DNA of 64,000 nucleotides, taken from Escherichia sp. ESNIH1 (GTDB lineage: Bacteria; Pseudomonadota; Gammaproteobacteria; Enterobacterales; Enterobacteriaceae). Shown here piece after piece: positions 18,931 to 29,194 of this stretch. Each line of letters starts with the position of its first letter. The stretch's first letter is position 1. The DNA lies in NCBI GenBank assembly GCA_002918705.1, contig PQKR01000002.1, positions 310,001 to 374,000 on the forward strand, written 5' to 3'. Both the position numbers and the translations under genes were made by a program. The notes under the pieces were generated by a model. The model did not search any database, was not told the origin of the DNA, and saw nothing but the letters and a program-made list of their open reading frames with translations.

Positions 18931-20913
18931 ATGTTTAGGTTGAATCCCATCGTGCGGGGAGGGCTTTGTGCGTCCGCAATGGCGCTGGCGCTGCCCGCTT
19001 TTGCCGTCGACAGCGAATCCGACACCCTGGTCGTGACCGCCGCCGCCACCGAGCAGAATCTGAAAGATGCCCCGGCCAGCATCAGCGTTGTGACGCAGCA
19101 GGATCTGCAGCGCCGGCCGGTCAATAATCTGAAGGATGTGCTTCAGGATGTACCGGGCGTACAGCTCACCAACGAGGGGGATAACCGTAAAGGCGTCAGC
19201 ATTCGTGGCCTCGACAGCAGCTATACCCTGATCCTGATCGACGGCAAACGCGTCAACTCCCGCAACGCGGTCTTCCGCCATAACGACTTTGACCTGAACT
19301 GGATCCCGGTAGATGCCATTGAGCGTATTGAAGTCGTTCGCGGCCCGATGTCCTCGCTGTATGGTTCTGACGCGCTGGGCGGCGTCGTCAATATTATTAC
19401 CAAAAAGGTTGGCCAGCAGTGGACGGGCACCCTCTCCGCTGACACCACCCTCCAGGAGAAGCGCGATCGCGGGGACACTTACAACGGCCAGTTCTATACC
19501 AGCGGTCCGCTGGTGGATGGCGTGCTGGGCGTGAAAGCCTTTGGCAGCGTGGCAAAGCGTGAAAAAGATAAGCAGGAGCCGTCAGACACCACCGCGACCG
19601 GCGAGACTCCGCGCATCGAGGGCTTTACCAGCCGCGATGCAAACGTAGAGTTTGCCTGGACGCCCTCCGAAAATCATGACTTTACCGCCGGGTATGGCTT
19701 TGACCGCCAGGACCGGGACTCCGACTCTCTCGATCGCAACCGTCTTGAGCGGGAAAACTACTCTCTTAGCCACAACGGCCGCTGGGACGTAGGCACCAGC
19801 GAGCTAAAGTTCTACGGCGAGAAGGTGGATAATAAGAGTCCGGGTAGCAAACCCATTACCTCAGAAAACAATACCGTGGATGGCAAATACGTCCTGCCGC
19901 TGGAGATGATTAATCAGTTCGTGACCGTCGGCGGCGAATGGCGTCACGACAAGCTCAAGGATCCGGTTAACCTGACCGGGGGGAGCAGCAGCAACACCTC
20001 CGCCAGCCAGTATGCACTGTTTATTGAAGACGAGTGGCGTATTTTCGAGCCGCTGGCGCTGACCACCGGCATTCGTATGGACGATCATGAAACCTACGGG
20101 GATCACTACAGCCCGCGCGCCTACCTGGTCTATAACGCCACCGATACTGTGACCGTCAAAGGCGGTTGGGCCACCGCGTTCAAAGCGCCCTCCTTGTTAC
20201 AGCTTAGTCCGGACTGGGCGACAAACTCCTGCCGCGGCAGCTGCCGGGTTGTGGGCAGCCCGGATCTGAAACCGGAAACCAGCGAAAGTTTTGAGCTGGG
20301 TCTTTACTACAGCGGGGAAGAGGGCTGGCTGGAGGGCGTGGAAGGCAGTATTACGACTTTCCAGAACGACGTTGACGATATGATCAGCATCAACCGTACC
20401 GCTGATGCCGCAGCCGCACCGTCCTACTCCAACTTTGTCGGCTTCTACACCAACGCCAACGGCCGCCGCGTCCCGACGTTCCGCTACTTCAACGTTAACA
20501 AAGCGCGCATTCGTGGCGTAGAGACCGAGCTGAAGGTGCCGTTTGACGATGCCTGGAAGCTGACCCTGAACTACACCTATAACGACGGTCGCGATCTCAG
20601 CGACGGCGGCGATAAACCGCTGCAAGAGCTGCCGTTCCACACTGCAAACGGTACCCTGGACTGGCAGGCGATGCAGGACTGGTCGTTCTACGTATCCGGT
20701 AACTATACCGGTGAGAAGCGTGACGTCAGCAACACCGGGAAAACCCCGGGTGGCTACGTGATCTGGAACGCGGGTGGCGCATGGCAGGCGACCAAAAACG
20801 TCAAGCTGCGTGCGGGGGTGCTTAACCTTACAGATAAAGATTTGAGCCGCGACGACTACAGCTATAACGAAGATGGCCGTCGTTATTTCATGGCGGTAGA
20901 TTATCGTTTTTGA
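18931..20913 (+). CDS. cirA: TonB-dependent catecholate siderophore receptor CirA
   Basis: CirA is the outer-membrane receptor for monomeric catecholate siderophores and for colicins Ia/Ib, and an entry route for cefiderocol-type drugs. The 660-residue product has a signal peptide cleaved near AFA-25, a TonB box in DTLVVTA (31-37), a plug domain (about 50-160) and a 22-strand barrel ending in the terminal aromatic FMAVDYRF. A disulfide-type pair (NSCRGSC) lies in an extracellular loop near residue 430. Its length is close to the E. coli protein (663). A Fur box precedes it. Confidence 0.96.
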   Translation: MFRLNPIVRGGLCASAMALALPAFAVDSESDTLVVTAAATEQNLKDAPASISVVTQQDLQRRPVNNLKDVLQDVPGVQLTNEGDNRKGVSIRGLDSSYTLILIDGKRVNSRNAVFRHNDFDLNWIPVDAIERIEVVRGPMSSLYGSDALGGVVNIITKKVGQQWTGTLSADTTLQEKRDRGDTYNGQFYTSGPLVDGVLGVKAFGSVAKREKDKQEPSDTTATGETPRIEGFTSRDANVEFAWTPSENHDFTAGYGFDRQDRDSDSLDRNRLERENYSLSHNGRWDVGTSELKFYGEKVDNKSPGSKPITSENNTVDGKYVLPLEMINQFVTVGGEWRHDKLKDPVNLTGGSSSNTSASQYALFIEDEWRIFEPLALTTGIRMDDHETYGDHYSPRAYLVYNATDTVTVKGGWATAFKAPSLLQLSPDWATNSCRGSCRVVGSPDLKPETSESFELGLYYSGEEGWLEGVEGSITTFQNDVDDMISINRTADAAAAPSYSNFVGFYTNANGRRVPTFRYFNVNKARIRGVETELKVPFDDAWKLTLNYTYNDGRDLSDGGDKPLQELPFHTANGTLDWQAMQDWSFYVSGNYTGEKRDVSNTGKTPGGYVIWNAGGAWQATKNVKLRAGVLNLTDKDLSRDDYSYNEDGRRYFMAVDYRF

Positions 20914-20920
20914 TAGATAG

Positions 20921-20955
20921 AAAAAAATAGGGGGGTGCCAGCCCCCCTGAAAATT
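20921..20955 (-). terminator. Terminator between cirA and the LysR/small-protein cassette
   Basis: A 7-bp stem of G/C (20929-20935 with 20942-20948) is followed on the minus strand by seven T residues. It therefore terminates the minus-strand pair ending at 20961 and may also act weakly for cirA. Confidence 0.82.
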
Positions 20956-20960
20956 ACAAC

Positions 20961-21272
20961 TTATTTCTTATTGTCAGAGGAGAGAGAGTATCTTACTAAA
21001 GCAATAATAATGGCTCTGATTTTATAGGGCCCAATAAATCCGGTAATAATCCCTATTAACGGGAAGATGAGATGATAGTGGTTACCACGAATTAATACAT
21101 CTAAAAAAGCCAGCGCGCTGACAACGCAGACTAAGCTGCTTATAATAATATTCCCTGGTGATGCTTTTTCTATGTACCCTGACCAACAGGATACGATAAA
21201 CGCACTCAGACCGCAAAAAGTAGCCAATGGATGGCTAAGCAAGAATAAAATCAAACTAACGAGATAGCTCAT
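20961..21272 (-). CDS. Small integral membrane protein, unknown (holin-like appearance)
   Basis: I do not recognise this 103-residue protein. It has a hydrophobic N-terminus (about 1-27), a second segment (about 38-60) and a third (about 66-95). The C-terminus is polar and basic (SSDNKK). The size, three short membrane segments and GFIGPYKIRAIII turn resemble class-I phage holins, but this is only a resemblance. Its ATG lies within the end of the upstream LysR-type gene (17-bp overlap), so translation is probably coupled and the two proteins may work together. The DNA is AT-rich compared with its neighbours. Confidence 0.65.
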   Translation of the reverse strand: MSYLVSLILFLLSHPLATFCGLSAFIVSCWSGYIEKASPGNIIISSLVCVVSALAFLDVLIRGNHYHLIFPLIGIITGFIGPYKIRAIIIALVRYSLSSDNKK

Positions 21273-22140
21273 TATGGGTAACGCCTGATTTATTTAAATC
21301 GGCAAATACCGTAGACATTACCTGTGCTGTCTCTTTGTTATTTTTTACTTTCCACTGCGAATAGAACCATAATCTTTTACTGATGACGCTGCGCTTTAAC
21401 ACGGTGGTGTCGTCGACGTTGAGCAGGCTTAATAGCGGATCCGTTGAAATGATAACCGCATGATGGTTGTTAACTCTATCCATCATATCGATGAGATCGC
21501 TGTTACAAATTTTTTTGATATCCCTGAACTTTATTTTATCCTGCACAAAGAGTTCGGTCACGCTGCTGTCTGCATCAAAGTCATGGTATACGTCAATTTC
21601 CCCTCCGCGTAACATTTTTTCACAGGCGGCGGACGTCGAGTTGATAGAGATATCAAAGGATACCGGCTCGGATCGGGCATACTGGCTGAGAAAATTTTTA
21701 TCAGCTATCACAATGTCATAGAAATGGAGCTCTGAGGAGAGATCGTCCTGCTTTATCTCATCGGCAAGAGTAAATTCATTATTGATATTGTTGTTTGATA
21801 GCGCCACGCTTAGGTGGCTTATTATTGATTTTGGTATACTGCGACTGCACATTATACGCGTGACGGGCAACCCGTCGTCGGTATGCATACAGTGTTCGAT
21901 TTTAACCAGATCGTTATAGTAGGGCACGATCTTGTTATAAAGAATGGTACCAAATTTACTGGGTGTCATACCCTCCTTGGTTCTGATAAACAGTGGGATC
22001 CCCAGCGCCTGCTCAATATCTGAGATGGCCTTACTCATAGGCGTTCTCGATATATGCATACGCTGGCAGGCCTTACTTACGCTGCCTTCCTCCATTACCG
22101 CTATAAAGTACTTAAGCTTATTAGAGATAAAAAGGTTCAT
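21256..22140 (-). CDS. LysR-type transcriptional regulator, unassigned
   Basis: This 294-residue protein has a LysR winged helix-turn-helix at the N-terminus (about 5-62: LKYFIAVMEEGSVSKAC followed by HISRTPMSKAISDIE). Its C-terminal part keeps the expected length but few conserved LysR effector-domain residues. A strong GGAGGGAG ribosome site precedes the ATG. AT-rich codon use with many Ile, Asn, Ser and Asp sets it apart from cirA and fghA. It does not correspond to an E. coli K-12 gene at this locus. The overlap with the 103-residue membrane protein suggests a two-gene transcript; targets are unknown. Confidence 0.85.
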   Translation of the reverse strand: MNLFISNKLKYFIAVMEEGSVSKACQRMHISRTPMSKAISDIEQALGIPLFIRTKEGMTPSKFGTILYNKIVPYYNDLVKIEHCMHTDDGLPVTRIMCSRSIPKSIISHLSVALSNNNINNEFTLADEIKQDDLSSELHFYDIVIADKNFLSQYARSEPVSFDISINSTSAACEKMLRGGEIDVYHDFDADSSVTELFVQDKIKFRDIKKICNSDLIDMMDRVNNHHAVIISTDPLLSLLNVDDTTVLKRSVISKRLWFYSQWKVKNNKETAQVMSTVFADLNKSGVTHNELSR

Positions 22141-22565
22141 TACTCCCTCCGACAGTGTGAATACTGCATCACAGGTAAGTTAACACTGAACAACATAGTG
22201 AAGATGTGCATTTTCTATAGGCATATGCCTGAGAATGGTGCGGCTATTGTATCGAGTTACATTTTTTTAACCTCAAAAAATAAAGATCGTTACGATTTAT
22301 ATATTTAATCAATGGGTGTTGGTTATCTATTTGATTTGTCAATAAATACACGGCTGACAGGCGTCACGCTTGACGTTTAAGAGAAATAAAAGGTTTCTGA
22401 AAGAGGTAAAAACGAGGGTCATTTCCGGAATAGAGTTTTAGTTTTTGTTGGGACGATCACGGATATATTTTGTCACGGAAAGGAAATTCTTTAGCACCCT
22501 GATAGATCAGTTAAACATGAATTAACTACCCCACGTTGGGCGGGGTAGTTAAATGAGTATGGTAC
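22141..22565. other. AT-rich intergenic region upstream of the LysR cassette
   Basis: About 425 bp without a convincing gene. The part next to the LysR gene should hold its promoter. The distal part contains a strong GC hairpin downstream of fghA. No conserved operator was recognised. Confidence 0.6.
22521..22555 (-). terminator. Hairpin downstream of fghA
   Basis: A perfect 10-bp stem (TAACTACCCC at 22523-22532 with GGGGTAGTTA at 22542-22551) lies 15 bp past the fghA stop. The T tract on the minus strand is weak, so termination strength is uncertain. Confidence 0.6.
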
Positions 22566-23405
22566 TTAATTAGCCTGCAAGTAATGGGCGTGAAAACGCA
22601 GGTGGTCTTCAATAAAGCTGGCGATGAAGAAATAGCTGTGGTCATAGCCCGGTTGCACGCGCAGGGTTAACGGCCAGTCGGTTTGGCGGGCGGCCTCGGC
22701 GAGGCGGGCAGGCTGCAGTTGCTCGGCCAGGAATGTGTCACCATCACCCTGATCGATAAGCGTCGGAATGGCATCCCCCGGCTGGCTGGCCTGCATCAGC
22801 GCGCAGCTGTCCCATGCCTGCCAGTCGCTGCGGTTATCGCCCAGGTAGGCGCTAAACGCTTTCTCTCCCCACGGAACCTGCGCCGGATTAACGATAGGCG
22901 CGAAGGCTGACACGCTGGTATATCTGCCTGGATTTTTTAACGCCATGATCAGCGCGCCGTGACCGCCCATCGAGTGACCGCTGATGGCGCAGCGATCGCT
23001 TACGTTAAAGTGCGCTTTTACCAGAGCGGGTAGTTCGTCGCGCAGGTAGTCATACATCCGGTAATGGGCAGCCCACGGCTGTTGAGTGGCATTGAGGTAG
23101 AAACCTGCGCCTTTACCCAGATCGTACCCGGCGTCATCGGCAACGCTGTCACCGCGCGGGCTTGTATCCGGCATGACCAGCACGATCCCCAGCTCGGCCG
23201 CTACGCGCTGCGCCCCCGCCTTGGTCGTGAAATTCTCATCGTTACAGGTCAGGCCAGAGAGCCAGTAGAGCACCGGCAGCGGCGCATCGTTCGCCGAGGG
23301 CGGAACAAAAACGCTGAAAGTCATCGTACAGTTCAGTACGGCGGAGTGGTGCTGCCAGCGCTGTTGCCAGCCTTCATAGCAGCGGTGTTGTTCGAGCATT
23401 TCCAT
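22566..23405 (-). CDS. yeiG: S-formylglutathione hydrolase YeiG
   Basis: YeiG hydrolyses S-formylglutathione to glutathione and formate, the last step of glutathione-dependent formaldehyde detoxification. It is a cytoplasmic alpha/beta-hydrolase of the esterase D family. The 279-residue product has the nucleophile Ser145 in GHSMGG, Asp223 in DQGDGD and His256 in GYDHSYFF, the same positions as in E. coli YeiG (278). No frmA-type dehydrogenase is adjacent. It is transcribed divergently from the YbfB-type transporter. Confidence 0.95.
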   Translation of the reverse strand: MEMLEQHRCYEGWQQRWQHHSAVLNCTMTFSVFVPPSANDAPLPVLYWLSGLTCNDENFTTKAGAQRVAAELGIVLVMPDTSPRGDSVADDAGYDLGKGAGFYLNATQQPWAAHYRMYDYLRDELPALVKAHFNVSDRCAISGHSMGGHGALIMALKNPGRYTSVSAFAPIVNPAQVPWGEKAFSAYLGDNRSDWQAWDSCALMQASQPGDAIPTLIDQGDGDTFLAEQLQPARLAEAARQTDWPLTLRVQPGYDHSYFFIASFIEDHLRFHAHYLQAN

Positions 23406-23546
23406 GCCTGTCTCCTCGGATCGTCATACTTTCGTCTGTTTGATTAATCATACAGATAATTCGTAAGCCGGGAGAAACTTTCACTTCCGCATAAAAGCAA
23501 TATCAAGCATCATAAACGCAACTTTTTATTAACATTTGAGGCTGTT

Positions 23547-24680
23547 ATGGCGGTACGCATTGCGCTGGCCGGGTTTGTAATGCTCATTGTGGCGATGGGG
23601 ATAGGGCGCTTTGCGTTCACCCCCCAGGTGCCGCTGATGATCCGTGACGGCCAGCTCAGCCTGACCAGTACCGGGCTGGTCGCAGCGATGAACTACCTTG
23701 GCTATCTCATCGGTGCGTGGGATGCCATGCGTGCCCGCCATCGTGTCGAGCAGAGGCTCTACGTCGGCATCGGCGGGGCGGTGCTTCTGACCTTTCTCTC
23801 TGCGCTGGCGGTAAATCCGCTGCTCCACGGCGTGCTGCGGCTGGTTATCGGCATAATGAGCGGCTGGGCGATGGTGCTGACCGCCGCGTGGGTCGGCGAT
23901 CGGCTGGCGCATACCGGCAGGCCGGGCCTTAACGCAGCGGTGTTTGCCGGCCCAGGGGCAGGTATTGCCCTTAGCGGCCTGCTGGCGGTGGCAATCCAGG
24001 CGTATGGGCTGTCGGCGGCGGCGGGCTGGCTGGTTTATGGCGTGCTGGCGCTGGTGCTTGTTGCGCCGATTGCCCGCGATCTCCCCCGGCCGGGGGCGCT
24101 GCACCGCAGCGGCGAGCAGCCGCAGCCGCTGCACCTGACCGGGAATATTACGCGGCTGGCGTGGAGCTACAGCCTCGCCGGGTTCGGCTATATTTTGCCT
24201 GCTACCTTTCTGTCGCAGATGGCAGCGCTGCGCTTTCCCGGTAGCCTGTTCGCCCAGTTTGTCTGGCCAGTGTTTGGCGTAGCCGCGGTGCTTGGCATCG
24301 CCCTCAGCGTGGCGCTGCGTCATCGCGGTGAGAGCCATCAGCGTCTCGCCGTGGTGCTCTGGCTGCAGGGGGTAGGGGTACTTGCCGCCTGGCTGCTGCC
24401 GGGCATGGCGGGGCTGGTTTGCGGCGCGCTGCTGGTGGGCGGCGGCTTCCTCTGTGCGGTCCAGCTGTCGCTGCTTTATGGTCGCGAGCTGGCGGCAGGG
24501 CATGCGCGCTATATGGCCGGGCTGCTGACCACCGGCTATGCCGTTGGCCAGCTGATCGGGCCGATGACCTCGGCGCTGTCGACCTGGCTAACCCACCGTC
24601 TGGAACCGGCGTTGGGTCTGGCAGGCGCGGCGCTTTTCATTGCCGGAGGGCTGGTTTGGCGGCGTCATGATGAAAGGTAA
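23547..24680 (+). CDS. YbfB/YjiJ-family MFS transporter
   Basis: A 377-residue protein with about 12 hydrophobic segments. The N-terminal MGIGRFAFTPQVPLMI segment is characteristic of the YbfB/YjiJ family of the major facilitator superfamily, whose substrates are largely unknown. The ATG at 23547 has a GAGG site upstream. It is inserted between fghA and folE, which are neighbours in E. coli K-12, and is very GC-rich. Export of a small amphiphile or drug is possible but unproven. Confidence 0.85.
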   Translation: MAVRIALAGFVMLIVAMGIGRFAFTPQVPLMIRDGQLSLTSTGLVAAMNYLGYLIGAWDAMRARHRVEQRLYVGIGGAVLLTFLSALAVNPLLHGVLRLVIGIMSGWAMVLTAAWVGDRLAHTGRPGLNAAVFAGPGAGIALSGLLAVAIQAYGLSAAAGWLVYGVLALVLVAPIARDLPRPGALHRSGEQPQPLHLTGNITRLAWSYSLAGFGYILPATFLSQMAALRFPGSLFAQFVWPVFGVAAVLGIALSVALRHRGESHQRLAVVLWLQGVGVLAAWLLPGMAGLVCGALLVGGGFLCAVQLSLLYGRELAAGHARYMAGLLTTGYAVGQLIGPMTSALSTWLTHRLEPALGLAGAALFIAGGLVWRRHDER

Positions 24681-24801
24681 TAGCAATTTCAATAATTATC
24701 ATGACCGCACCACTAGATTCTGTCGGCGTCCTCACGCACAATGATTGCGCACTTTGCCCCCTTAGCGGCAAAGGAGAGCATCACCTGCAGGAGAATAAAT
24801 A

Positions 24802-25467
24802 ATGCCATCACTCAGTAAAGAAGCAGCCCTTGTCCATGAGGCACTGGTCGCGCACGGGCTGGAAACCCCGCTGCGTCCGCCGGTCGACCTGGACAAAGAA
24901 ACCCGCAAGCGTCTTATTGCCGGACACATGACCGAGATCATGCAACTGTTAAATCTCGATCTGAGCGATGACAGTTTGATGGAAACGCCGCACCGTATCG
25001 CCAAAATGTACGTGGACGAGATCTTTTCCGGCCTCGACTACGCTAACTTCCCGAAGATCACCGTCATTGAGAACAAAATGAAGGTGGATGAGATGGTTAC
25101 GGTGCGCGACATCACGCTGACCAGCACCTGCGAACACCATTTCGTTACTATCGACGGTAAGGCAACGGTAGCCTATATCCCGAAAGATGCGGTAATCGGC
25201 CTCTCGAAGATCAACCGCATCGTGCAGTTCTTTGCCCAGCGCCCGCAGGTTCAGGAGCGTCTGACGCAGCAGATCCTTATCGCCTTGCAAACGCTGCTCG
25301 GCACCAACAACGTGGCCGTCTCTATTGATGCGGTGCACTACTGTGTGAAAGCGCGCGGCATTCGTGATGCTACCAGCGCCACCACTACCACCTCGCTGGG
25401 CGGGCTGTTTAAATCCAGCCAGAACACGCGGCAGGAGTTTTTACGCGCCGTGCGTCACCATAACTGA
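24802..25467 (+). CDS. folE: GTP cyclohydrolase I FolE
   Basis: FolE converts GTP to 7,8-dihydroneopterin triphosphate, the first step of tetrahydrofolate synthesis. The 221-residue protein is nearly identical to E. coli FolE (222). It has the zinc-ligand and active-site stretch STCEHHF and the downstream VHYCVKARG with the third ligand Cys; [11 protein letters not shown] is the second family signature. Start ATG 24802 follows an AGGAG ribosome site. It is followed after 29 bp by yeiB, with which it probably forms an operon. Confidence 0.97.
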   Translation: MPSLSKEAALVHEALVAHGLETPLRPPVDLDKETRKRLIAGHMTEIMQLLNLDLSDDSLMETPHRIAKMYVDEIFSGLDYANFPKITVIENKMKVDEMVTVRDITLTSTCEHHFVTIDGKATVAYIPKDAVIGLSKINRIVQFFAQRPQVQERLTQQILIALQTLLGTNNVAVSIDAVHYCVKARGIRDATSATTTTSLGGLFKSSQNTRQEFLRAVRHHN

Positions 25468-25496
25468 TCCCGTCAACTACGCGCAGGGGCGACGCA

Positions 25497-26654
25497 ATGG
25501 AACGAAATGTTACGTTGGATTTCATTCGTGGCGTCGCCATCCTCGGTATTCTGCTGCTTAATATCAACGCCTTTGGCCTACCGAAGGCGGCCTATATCAA
25601 TCCGGCATGGTATGGCGATATCACGCTGCGCGATGCCTGGACCTGGGCGGTGCTTGACCTTTTCGCCCAGGTTAAATTCTTAACGCTGTTTGCGCTGCTG
25701 TTTGGAGCGGGACTTCAGCTGCTGCTCCCACGGGGCAAACGCTGGATCCAGTCGCGGCTTACTCTGCTGGCGCTGCTGGGCTTTATTCACGGCCTGCTAT
25801 TCTGGGATGGCGATATTCTGCTGGCCTATGGGCTGATCGGTGTGATCAGCTGGCGGCTGGTGCGCGATGCGCCGGGCATAAAGAGCCTTTTTAATACCGG
25901 AATAATGCTCTATCTGGTTGGCATCGCCGTGCTGCTGCTGCTGGGCTTTATCTCTGGCAACCAGACCAGCCGCTCGTGGATGCCTGACGCGGCGAACCTC
26001 CAGTATGAGCAGTGGTGGAAGACGCATGGCGGATATGAGGCGATCGACAACCGGGCGGACATGCTCTCCAACAGTCTGATTGCGCTGGGCGCGCAGTATG
26101 GCTGGCAGCTGGCGGGCATGATGCTGATGGGGGCGGCGCTCATGCGTAGCGGCTGGTTGAAAGGGCAGTTTAGCCTGCGGCACTACCGTAAAACCGGGGT
26201 GCTGCTGATCCTTGCCGGTATGGCGATTAACCTGCCAGCGATTATTGCCCAGTGGCAACTGGGATGGTCATACCGCTGGTGTGCCTTTCTGCTCCAGGCG
26301 CCGCGCGAGCTTGGCGCACCGCTGCAAACCATCGGCTATGCGGCGTTGGCCTATGGCTTCTGGCCGCAAATCTGCCGCTGGCGTATTGTGCTGGCGGTGG
26401 CCTGTGTAGGGCGGATGGCGCTGAGCAACTATCTCTTACAGACCCTGATCTGCACCACGCTCTTCTATCACCTCGGACTGTTTATGCGCTTTGACCGCTT
26501 ACAGCTGCTGGCATTTATCCCACCTATTTGGGCCGTGAATATTCTCTTCTCTGTCCTCTGGCTGCGCACTTTCCGTCAGGGACCGGTGGAGTGGCTGTGG
26601 CGTAAGCTTACCGCCCGTGCGGCAGGCGTTTCACTCTCCCATACATCCAGATAA
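25497..26654 (+). CDS. yeiB: DUF418 inner-membrane protein YeiB
   Basis: YeiB is a polytopic inner-membrane protein of the DUF418 family with an N-terminal heparan-alpha-glucosaminide acetyltransferase-like region; its function is unknown. The 385-residue product equals the E. coli length and shows about ten hydrophobic segments and the conserved DFIRGVAILGILLLNI start. It sits between folE and galS as in E. coli and is probably cotranscribed with folE. Confidence 0.93.
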   Translation: MERNVTLDFIRGVAILGILLLNINAFGLPKAAYINPAWYGDITLRDAWTWAVLDLFAQVKFLTLFALLFGAGLQLLLPRGKRWIQSRLTLLALLGFIHGLLFWDGDILLAYGLIGVISWRLVRDAPGIKSLFNTGIMLYLVGIAVLLLLGFISGNQTSRSWMPDAANLQYEQWWKTHGGYEAIDNRADMLSNSLIALGAQYGWQLAGMMLMGAALMRSGWLKGQFSLRHYRKTGVLLILAGMAINLPAIIAQWQLGWSYRWCAFLLQAPRELGAPLQTIGYAALAYGFWPQICRWRIVLAVACVGRMALSNYLLQTLICTTLFYHLGLFMRFDRLQLLAFIPPIWAVNILFSVLWLRTFRQGPVEWLWRKLTARAAGVSLSHTSR

Positions 26655-26684
26655 CGATCTAGATCACAATCATTAACAAAACGG

Positions 26685-26719
26685 ATGTAACCGTTTTCAG
26701 TGCTGTGACCTTCCTCACG
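26685..26719. promoter_or_regulatory. GalS/GalR operator and CRP-like site upstream of galS
   Basis: TGTAACCGTTTTCA (26686-26699) matches the gal operator consensus. TGTGACCTTCCTCACG (26704-26719) resembles a CRP site (TGTGA-N6-TCACA with one mismatch). Together they suggest autorepression by GalS and cAMP-CRP control, as in E. coli. Confidence 0.75.
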
Positions 26720-26809
26720 TAGCGCCGCCGCTCCCCCTGCCAGAATAGCGCTCTTGCTAAACCCAGGGGGAAACTGTGAGCTGCTGCAAACTCATTCAGG
26801 AGGCCGGGC

Positions 26810-27835
26810 ATGATTACCATTCGTGACGTGGCCCGTCGTGCGGGCGTCTCTGTCGCGACGGTCTCACGCGTGCTCAATAATAGCGCGATGGTCAGCCCTG
26901 ACACCCGCGAAGCGGTAATGAAGGCCGTGGCACAGCTGGGTTATCGGCCTAACGCCAACGCTCAGGCGCTGGCGACGCAGGTCAGCGATACGATTGGCGT
27001 CGTGGTCATGGACGTCTCTGACGCCTTCTTTGGCGCGCTGGTCAAGGCGGTAGACACCGTCGCCCAGCAGCACCAGAAGTATCTCCTCATCGGTAACAGC
27101 TACCATGAGGCGGAAAAAGAGCGTCACGCCATTGAGATCCTCATCCGTCAACGCTGTAACGCCCTGATTGTTCACTCTAAAGCATTAAGCGATGAAGAGC
27201 TGGCCGGTTTTATGGAGCAGATCCCCGGCATGGTGTTGATCAACCGCGTGGTTCCCGGCTACGCCCACCGCTGCGTTGCGTTGGATAACGTCAGCGGGGC
27301 GGTAATGGCGACCCGGATGCTGCTTGCTCAGGGACATCAGCGTGTAGGATACCTCGGCTCCAGCCATCAGATTGAAGATAACGATCTGCGCCAGCAGGGC
27401 TGGCGGCAGGCGCTGGCGGAGCGGGATATCACCGCGCCCGAAGGTTGGGTGGGGGTGGGCGCGCCGGATATGCAGGGGGGAGAGGCGGCGATGGTTGAGC
27501 TGCTTGGCCGGAATCTGCACCTGACTGCCGTTTTCGCCTACAACGACAGCATGGCCGCCGGGGCGCTGACGGCGCTCAAGGATAACGGTATCGCCGTACC
27601 GCAGCATCTGTCACTCATTGGTTTCGATGACATCCCTATCGCCCGCTATACCGATCCGCAGCTGACGACGGTGCGGTATCCCATTGCATCAATGGCCCGG
27701 CTGGCGACTGAGCTGGCGCTGCAGGGGGCGGCGGGGGCGCAGGATCTGGCCGCGACGCACTGCTTTATGCCGACTCTGGTTCGCCGTCACTCGGTCGCGC
27801 TGCGGCAAACTGTGGCTCCGATCACTAACTCATAA
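26810..27835 (+). CDS. galS: Mgl repressor / galactose isorepressor GalS
   Basis: GalS is a LacI-family repressor that controls mglBAC and its own gene in response to D-galactose or D-fucose. The 341-residue product has the N-terminal LacI helix-turn-helix ([20 protein letters not shown], residues 3-22) with the hinge around 45-60 and a periplasmic-binding-like sensor domain. It is slightly shorter at the C-terminus than E. coli GalS (346). It lies directly upstream of mglB in the same direction, with operators before both galS and mglB. Confidence 0.96.
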   Translation: MITIRDVARRAGVSVATVSRVLNNSAMVSPDTREAVMKAVAQLGYRPNANAQALATQVSDTIGVVVMDVSDAFFGALVKAVDTVAQQHQKYLLIGNSYHEAEKERHAIEILIRQRCNALIVHSKALSDEELAGFMEQIPGMVLINRVVPGYAHRCVALDNVSGAVMATRMLLAQGHQRVGYLGSSHQIEDNDLRQQGWRQALAERDITAPEGWVGVGAPDMQGGEAAMVELLGRNLHLTAVFAYNDSMAAGALTALKDNGIAVPQHLSLIGFDDIPIARYTDPQLTTVRYPIASMARLATELALQGAAGAQDLAATHCFMPTLVRRHSVALRQTVAPITNS

Positions 27836-27844
27836 CATAGCTGC

Positions 27845-27878
27845 ATGTAACCGTTTTCAATCTGTGAGTAAATTCACA
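27845..27878. promoter_or_regulatory. GalS operator plus perfect CRP site upstream of mglB
   Basis: TGTAACCGTTTTCA (27846-27859) repeats the 14-base operator found before galS exactly. TGTGAGTAAATTCACA (27863-27878) is a perfect CRP palindrome core. The close spacing implies competition between GalS/GalR repression and CRP activation of mglBAC. Confidence 0.88.
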
Positions 27879-28117
27879 GTATCTTAACAATGCGCTGACT
27901 ATGATGTCAGCGTTCCAAAGCCTGAAACATTATGTAATACAGGCCGTTCGGCCAGGCATGGTGCATCGCAAGGAACAATCAATAAAGCTTTTCTGGAGCG
28001 TTACCGTACACGGAAGACCCAATTTTTAGAGTGACCTTCGGCGACAGTAACGTTTCACTATTCTGCTGCCCGCCGATCTTTATTCACAAGAACTACCCTG
28101 CATAAACCGGAGATACC

Positions 28118-29116
28118 ATGAATAAGAAGGTTTTAACTCTGTCTGCCGTAATGGCAAGCATGCTTTTTGGCGCGGCAGCACATGCGGCAGATACCCGCAT
28201 TGGCGTGACCATTTATAAATATGACGACAACTTTATGTCGGTTGTGCGTAAAGCAATTGAGAAAGATGCGAAAGAGACGCCGGACGTTCAGCTGCTGATG
28301 AACGACTCGCAGAACGACCAGTCAAAACAGAATGATCAGATCGACGTTCTGCTGGCGAAGGGCGTTAAAGCGCTGGCGATTAACCTGGTTGACCCGGCAG
28401 CCGCAGGTACGGTTATCGAGAAAGCGCGCGGCCAGAACGTGCCGATCGTCTTCTTCAACAAAGAGCCATCCCGCAAGGCGCTGGATAGCTATGACAAAGC
28501 CTACTATGTCGGTACCGACTCAAAAGAGTCCGGTATTATTCAGGGCGACCTGATCGCTAAGCACTGGGCGGCGAACCCAACCTGGGATCTGAATAAAGAC
28601 GGCCAGATTCAGTTCGTTCTGCTGAAAGGCGAGCCGGGCCACCCGGATGCCGAAGCGCGTACTACTTACGTTATCAAAGAGCTGAACGACAAGGGTGTGA
28701 AAACCCAGCAGCTGCAGCTGGATACCGCCATGTGGGATACCGCAATGGCGAAAGATAAGATGGATGCATGGCTCTCTGGCCCGAACGCGAACAAAATCGA
28801 AGTGGTTATTGCCAACAACGATGCAATGGCAATGGGTGCGGTAGAAGCACTTAAGGCCCACAACAAATCCGCCATTCCGGTATTCGGCGTTGACGCCCTG
28901 CCAGAAGCGCTGGCGCTGGTTAAATCCGGTGCGCTGGCCGGTACCGTTCTGAACGATGCCAACAACCAGGCGAAAGCGACCTTTGATCTGGCGAAAAACC
29001 TCGCTGACGGTAAAGGCGCGGCTGACGGCACTAACTGGAAGCTGGAAGATAAAATCGTCCGTATCCCTTACGTTGGCGTGGATAAAGAGAACCTCTCTGA
29101 GTTCAGCAATAAGTAA
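28118..29116 (+). CDS. mglB: D-galactose/D-glucose periplasmic binding protein MglB
   Basis: MglB captures galactose and glucose in the periplasm for the MglAC transporter and also serves as a ligand for the chemoreceptor Trg. The 332-residue protein has a signal peptide cleaved after AHA-23. The mature chain has the two-domain binding-protein fold and an EF-hand-like calcium loop DLNKDGQIQ. Its length equals E. coli MglB. It is the first gene of mglBAC and is followed by an intergenic hairpin. Confidence 0.97.
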   Translation: MNKKVLTLSAVMASMLFGAAAHAADTRIGVTIYKYDDNFMSVVRKAIEKDAKETPDVQLLMNDSQNDQSKQNDQIDVLLAKGVKALAINLVDPAAAGTVIEKARGQNVPIVFFNKEPSRKALDSYDKAYYVGTDSKESGIIQGDLIAKHWAANPTWDLNKDGQIQFVLLKGEPGHPDAEARTTYVIKELNDKGVKTQQLQLDTAMWDTAMAKDKMDAWLSGPNANKIEVVIANNDAMAMGAVEALKAHNKSAIPVFGVDALPEALALVKSGALAGTVLNDANNQAKATFDLAKNLADGKGAADGTNWKLEDKIVRIPYVGVDKENLSEFSNK

Positions 29117-29136
29117 TTCATTGTTCTGCTTTCACT

Positions 29137-29161
29137 GGGCGCATCTTGATGCGCCCTTTTA
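29137..29161 (+). terminator. Intra-operon hairpin between mglB and mglA
   Basis: A perfect 9-bp stem (29137-29145 with 29148-29156) is followed by four T residues. It probably stabilises the mglB message or partly terminates, giving more binding protein than transporter. Confidence 0.78.
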
Positions 29162-29194
29162 TAACGCGATGTGCGAGGCCAACAAGGTATAATT

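Noticed and set aside
20961-22140. Possibility that the LysR/holin-like pair is a prophage remnant
   Set aside because: No integrase, lysis cluster, attachment repeats or other phage genes are present, so I describe it only as a cassette.
23529-24503. A 324-codon minus-strand frame over the YbfB-type transporter
   Set aside because: It is low complexity in Arg, Gln and His; the plus-strand frame has a clear membrane pattern and a GAGG start.
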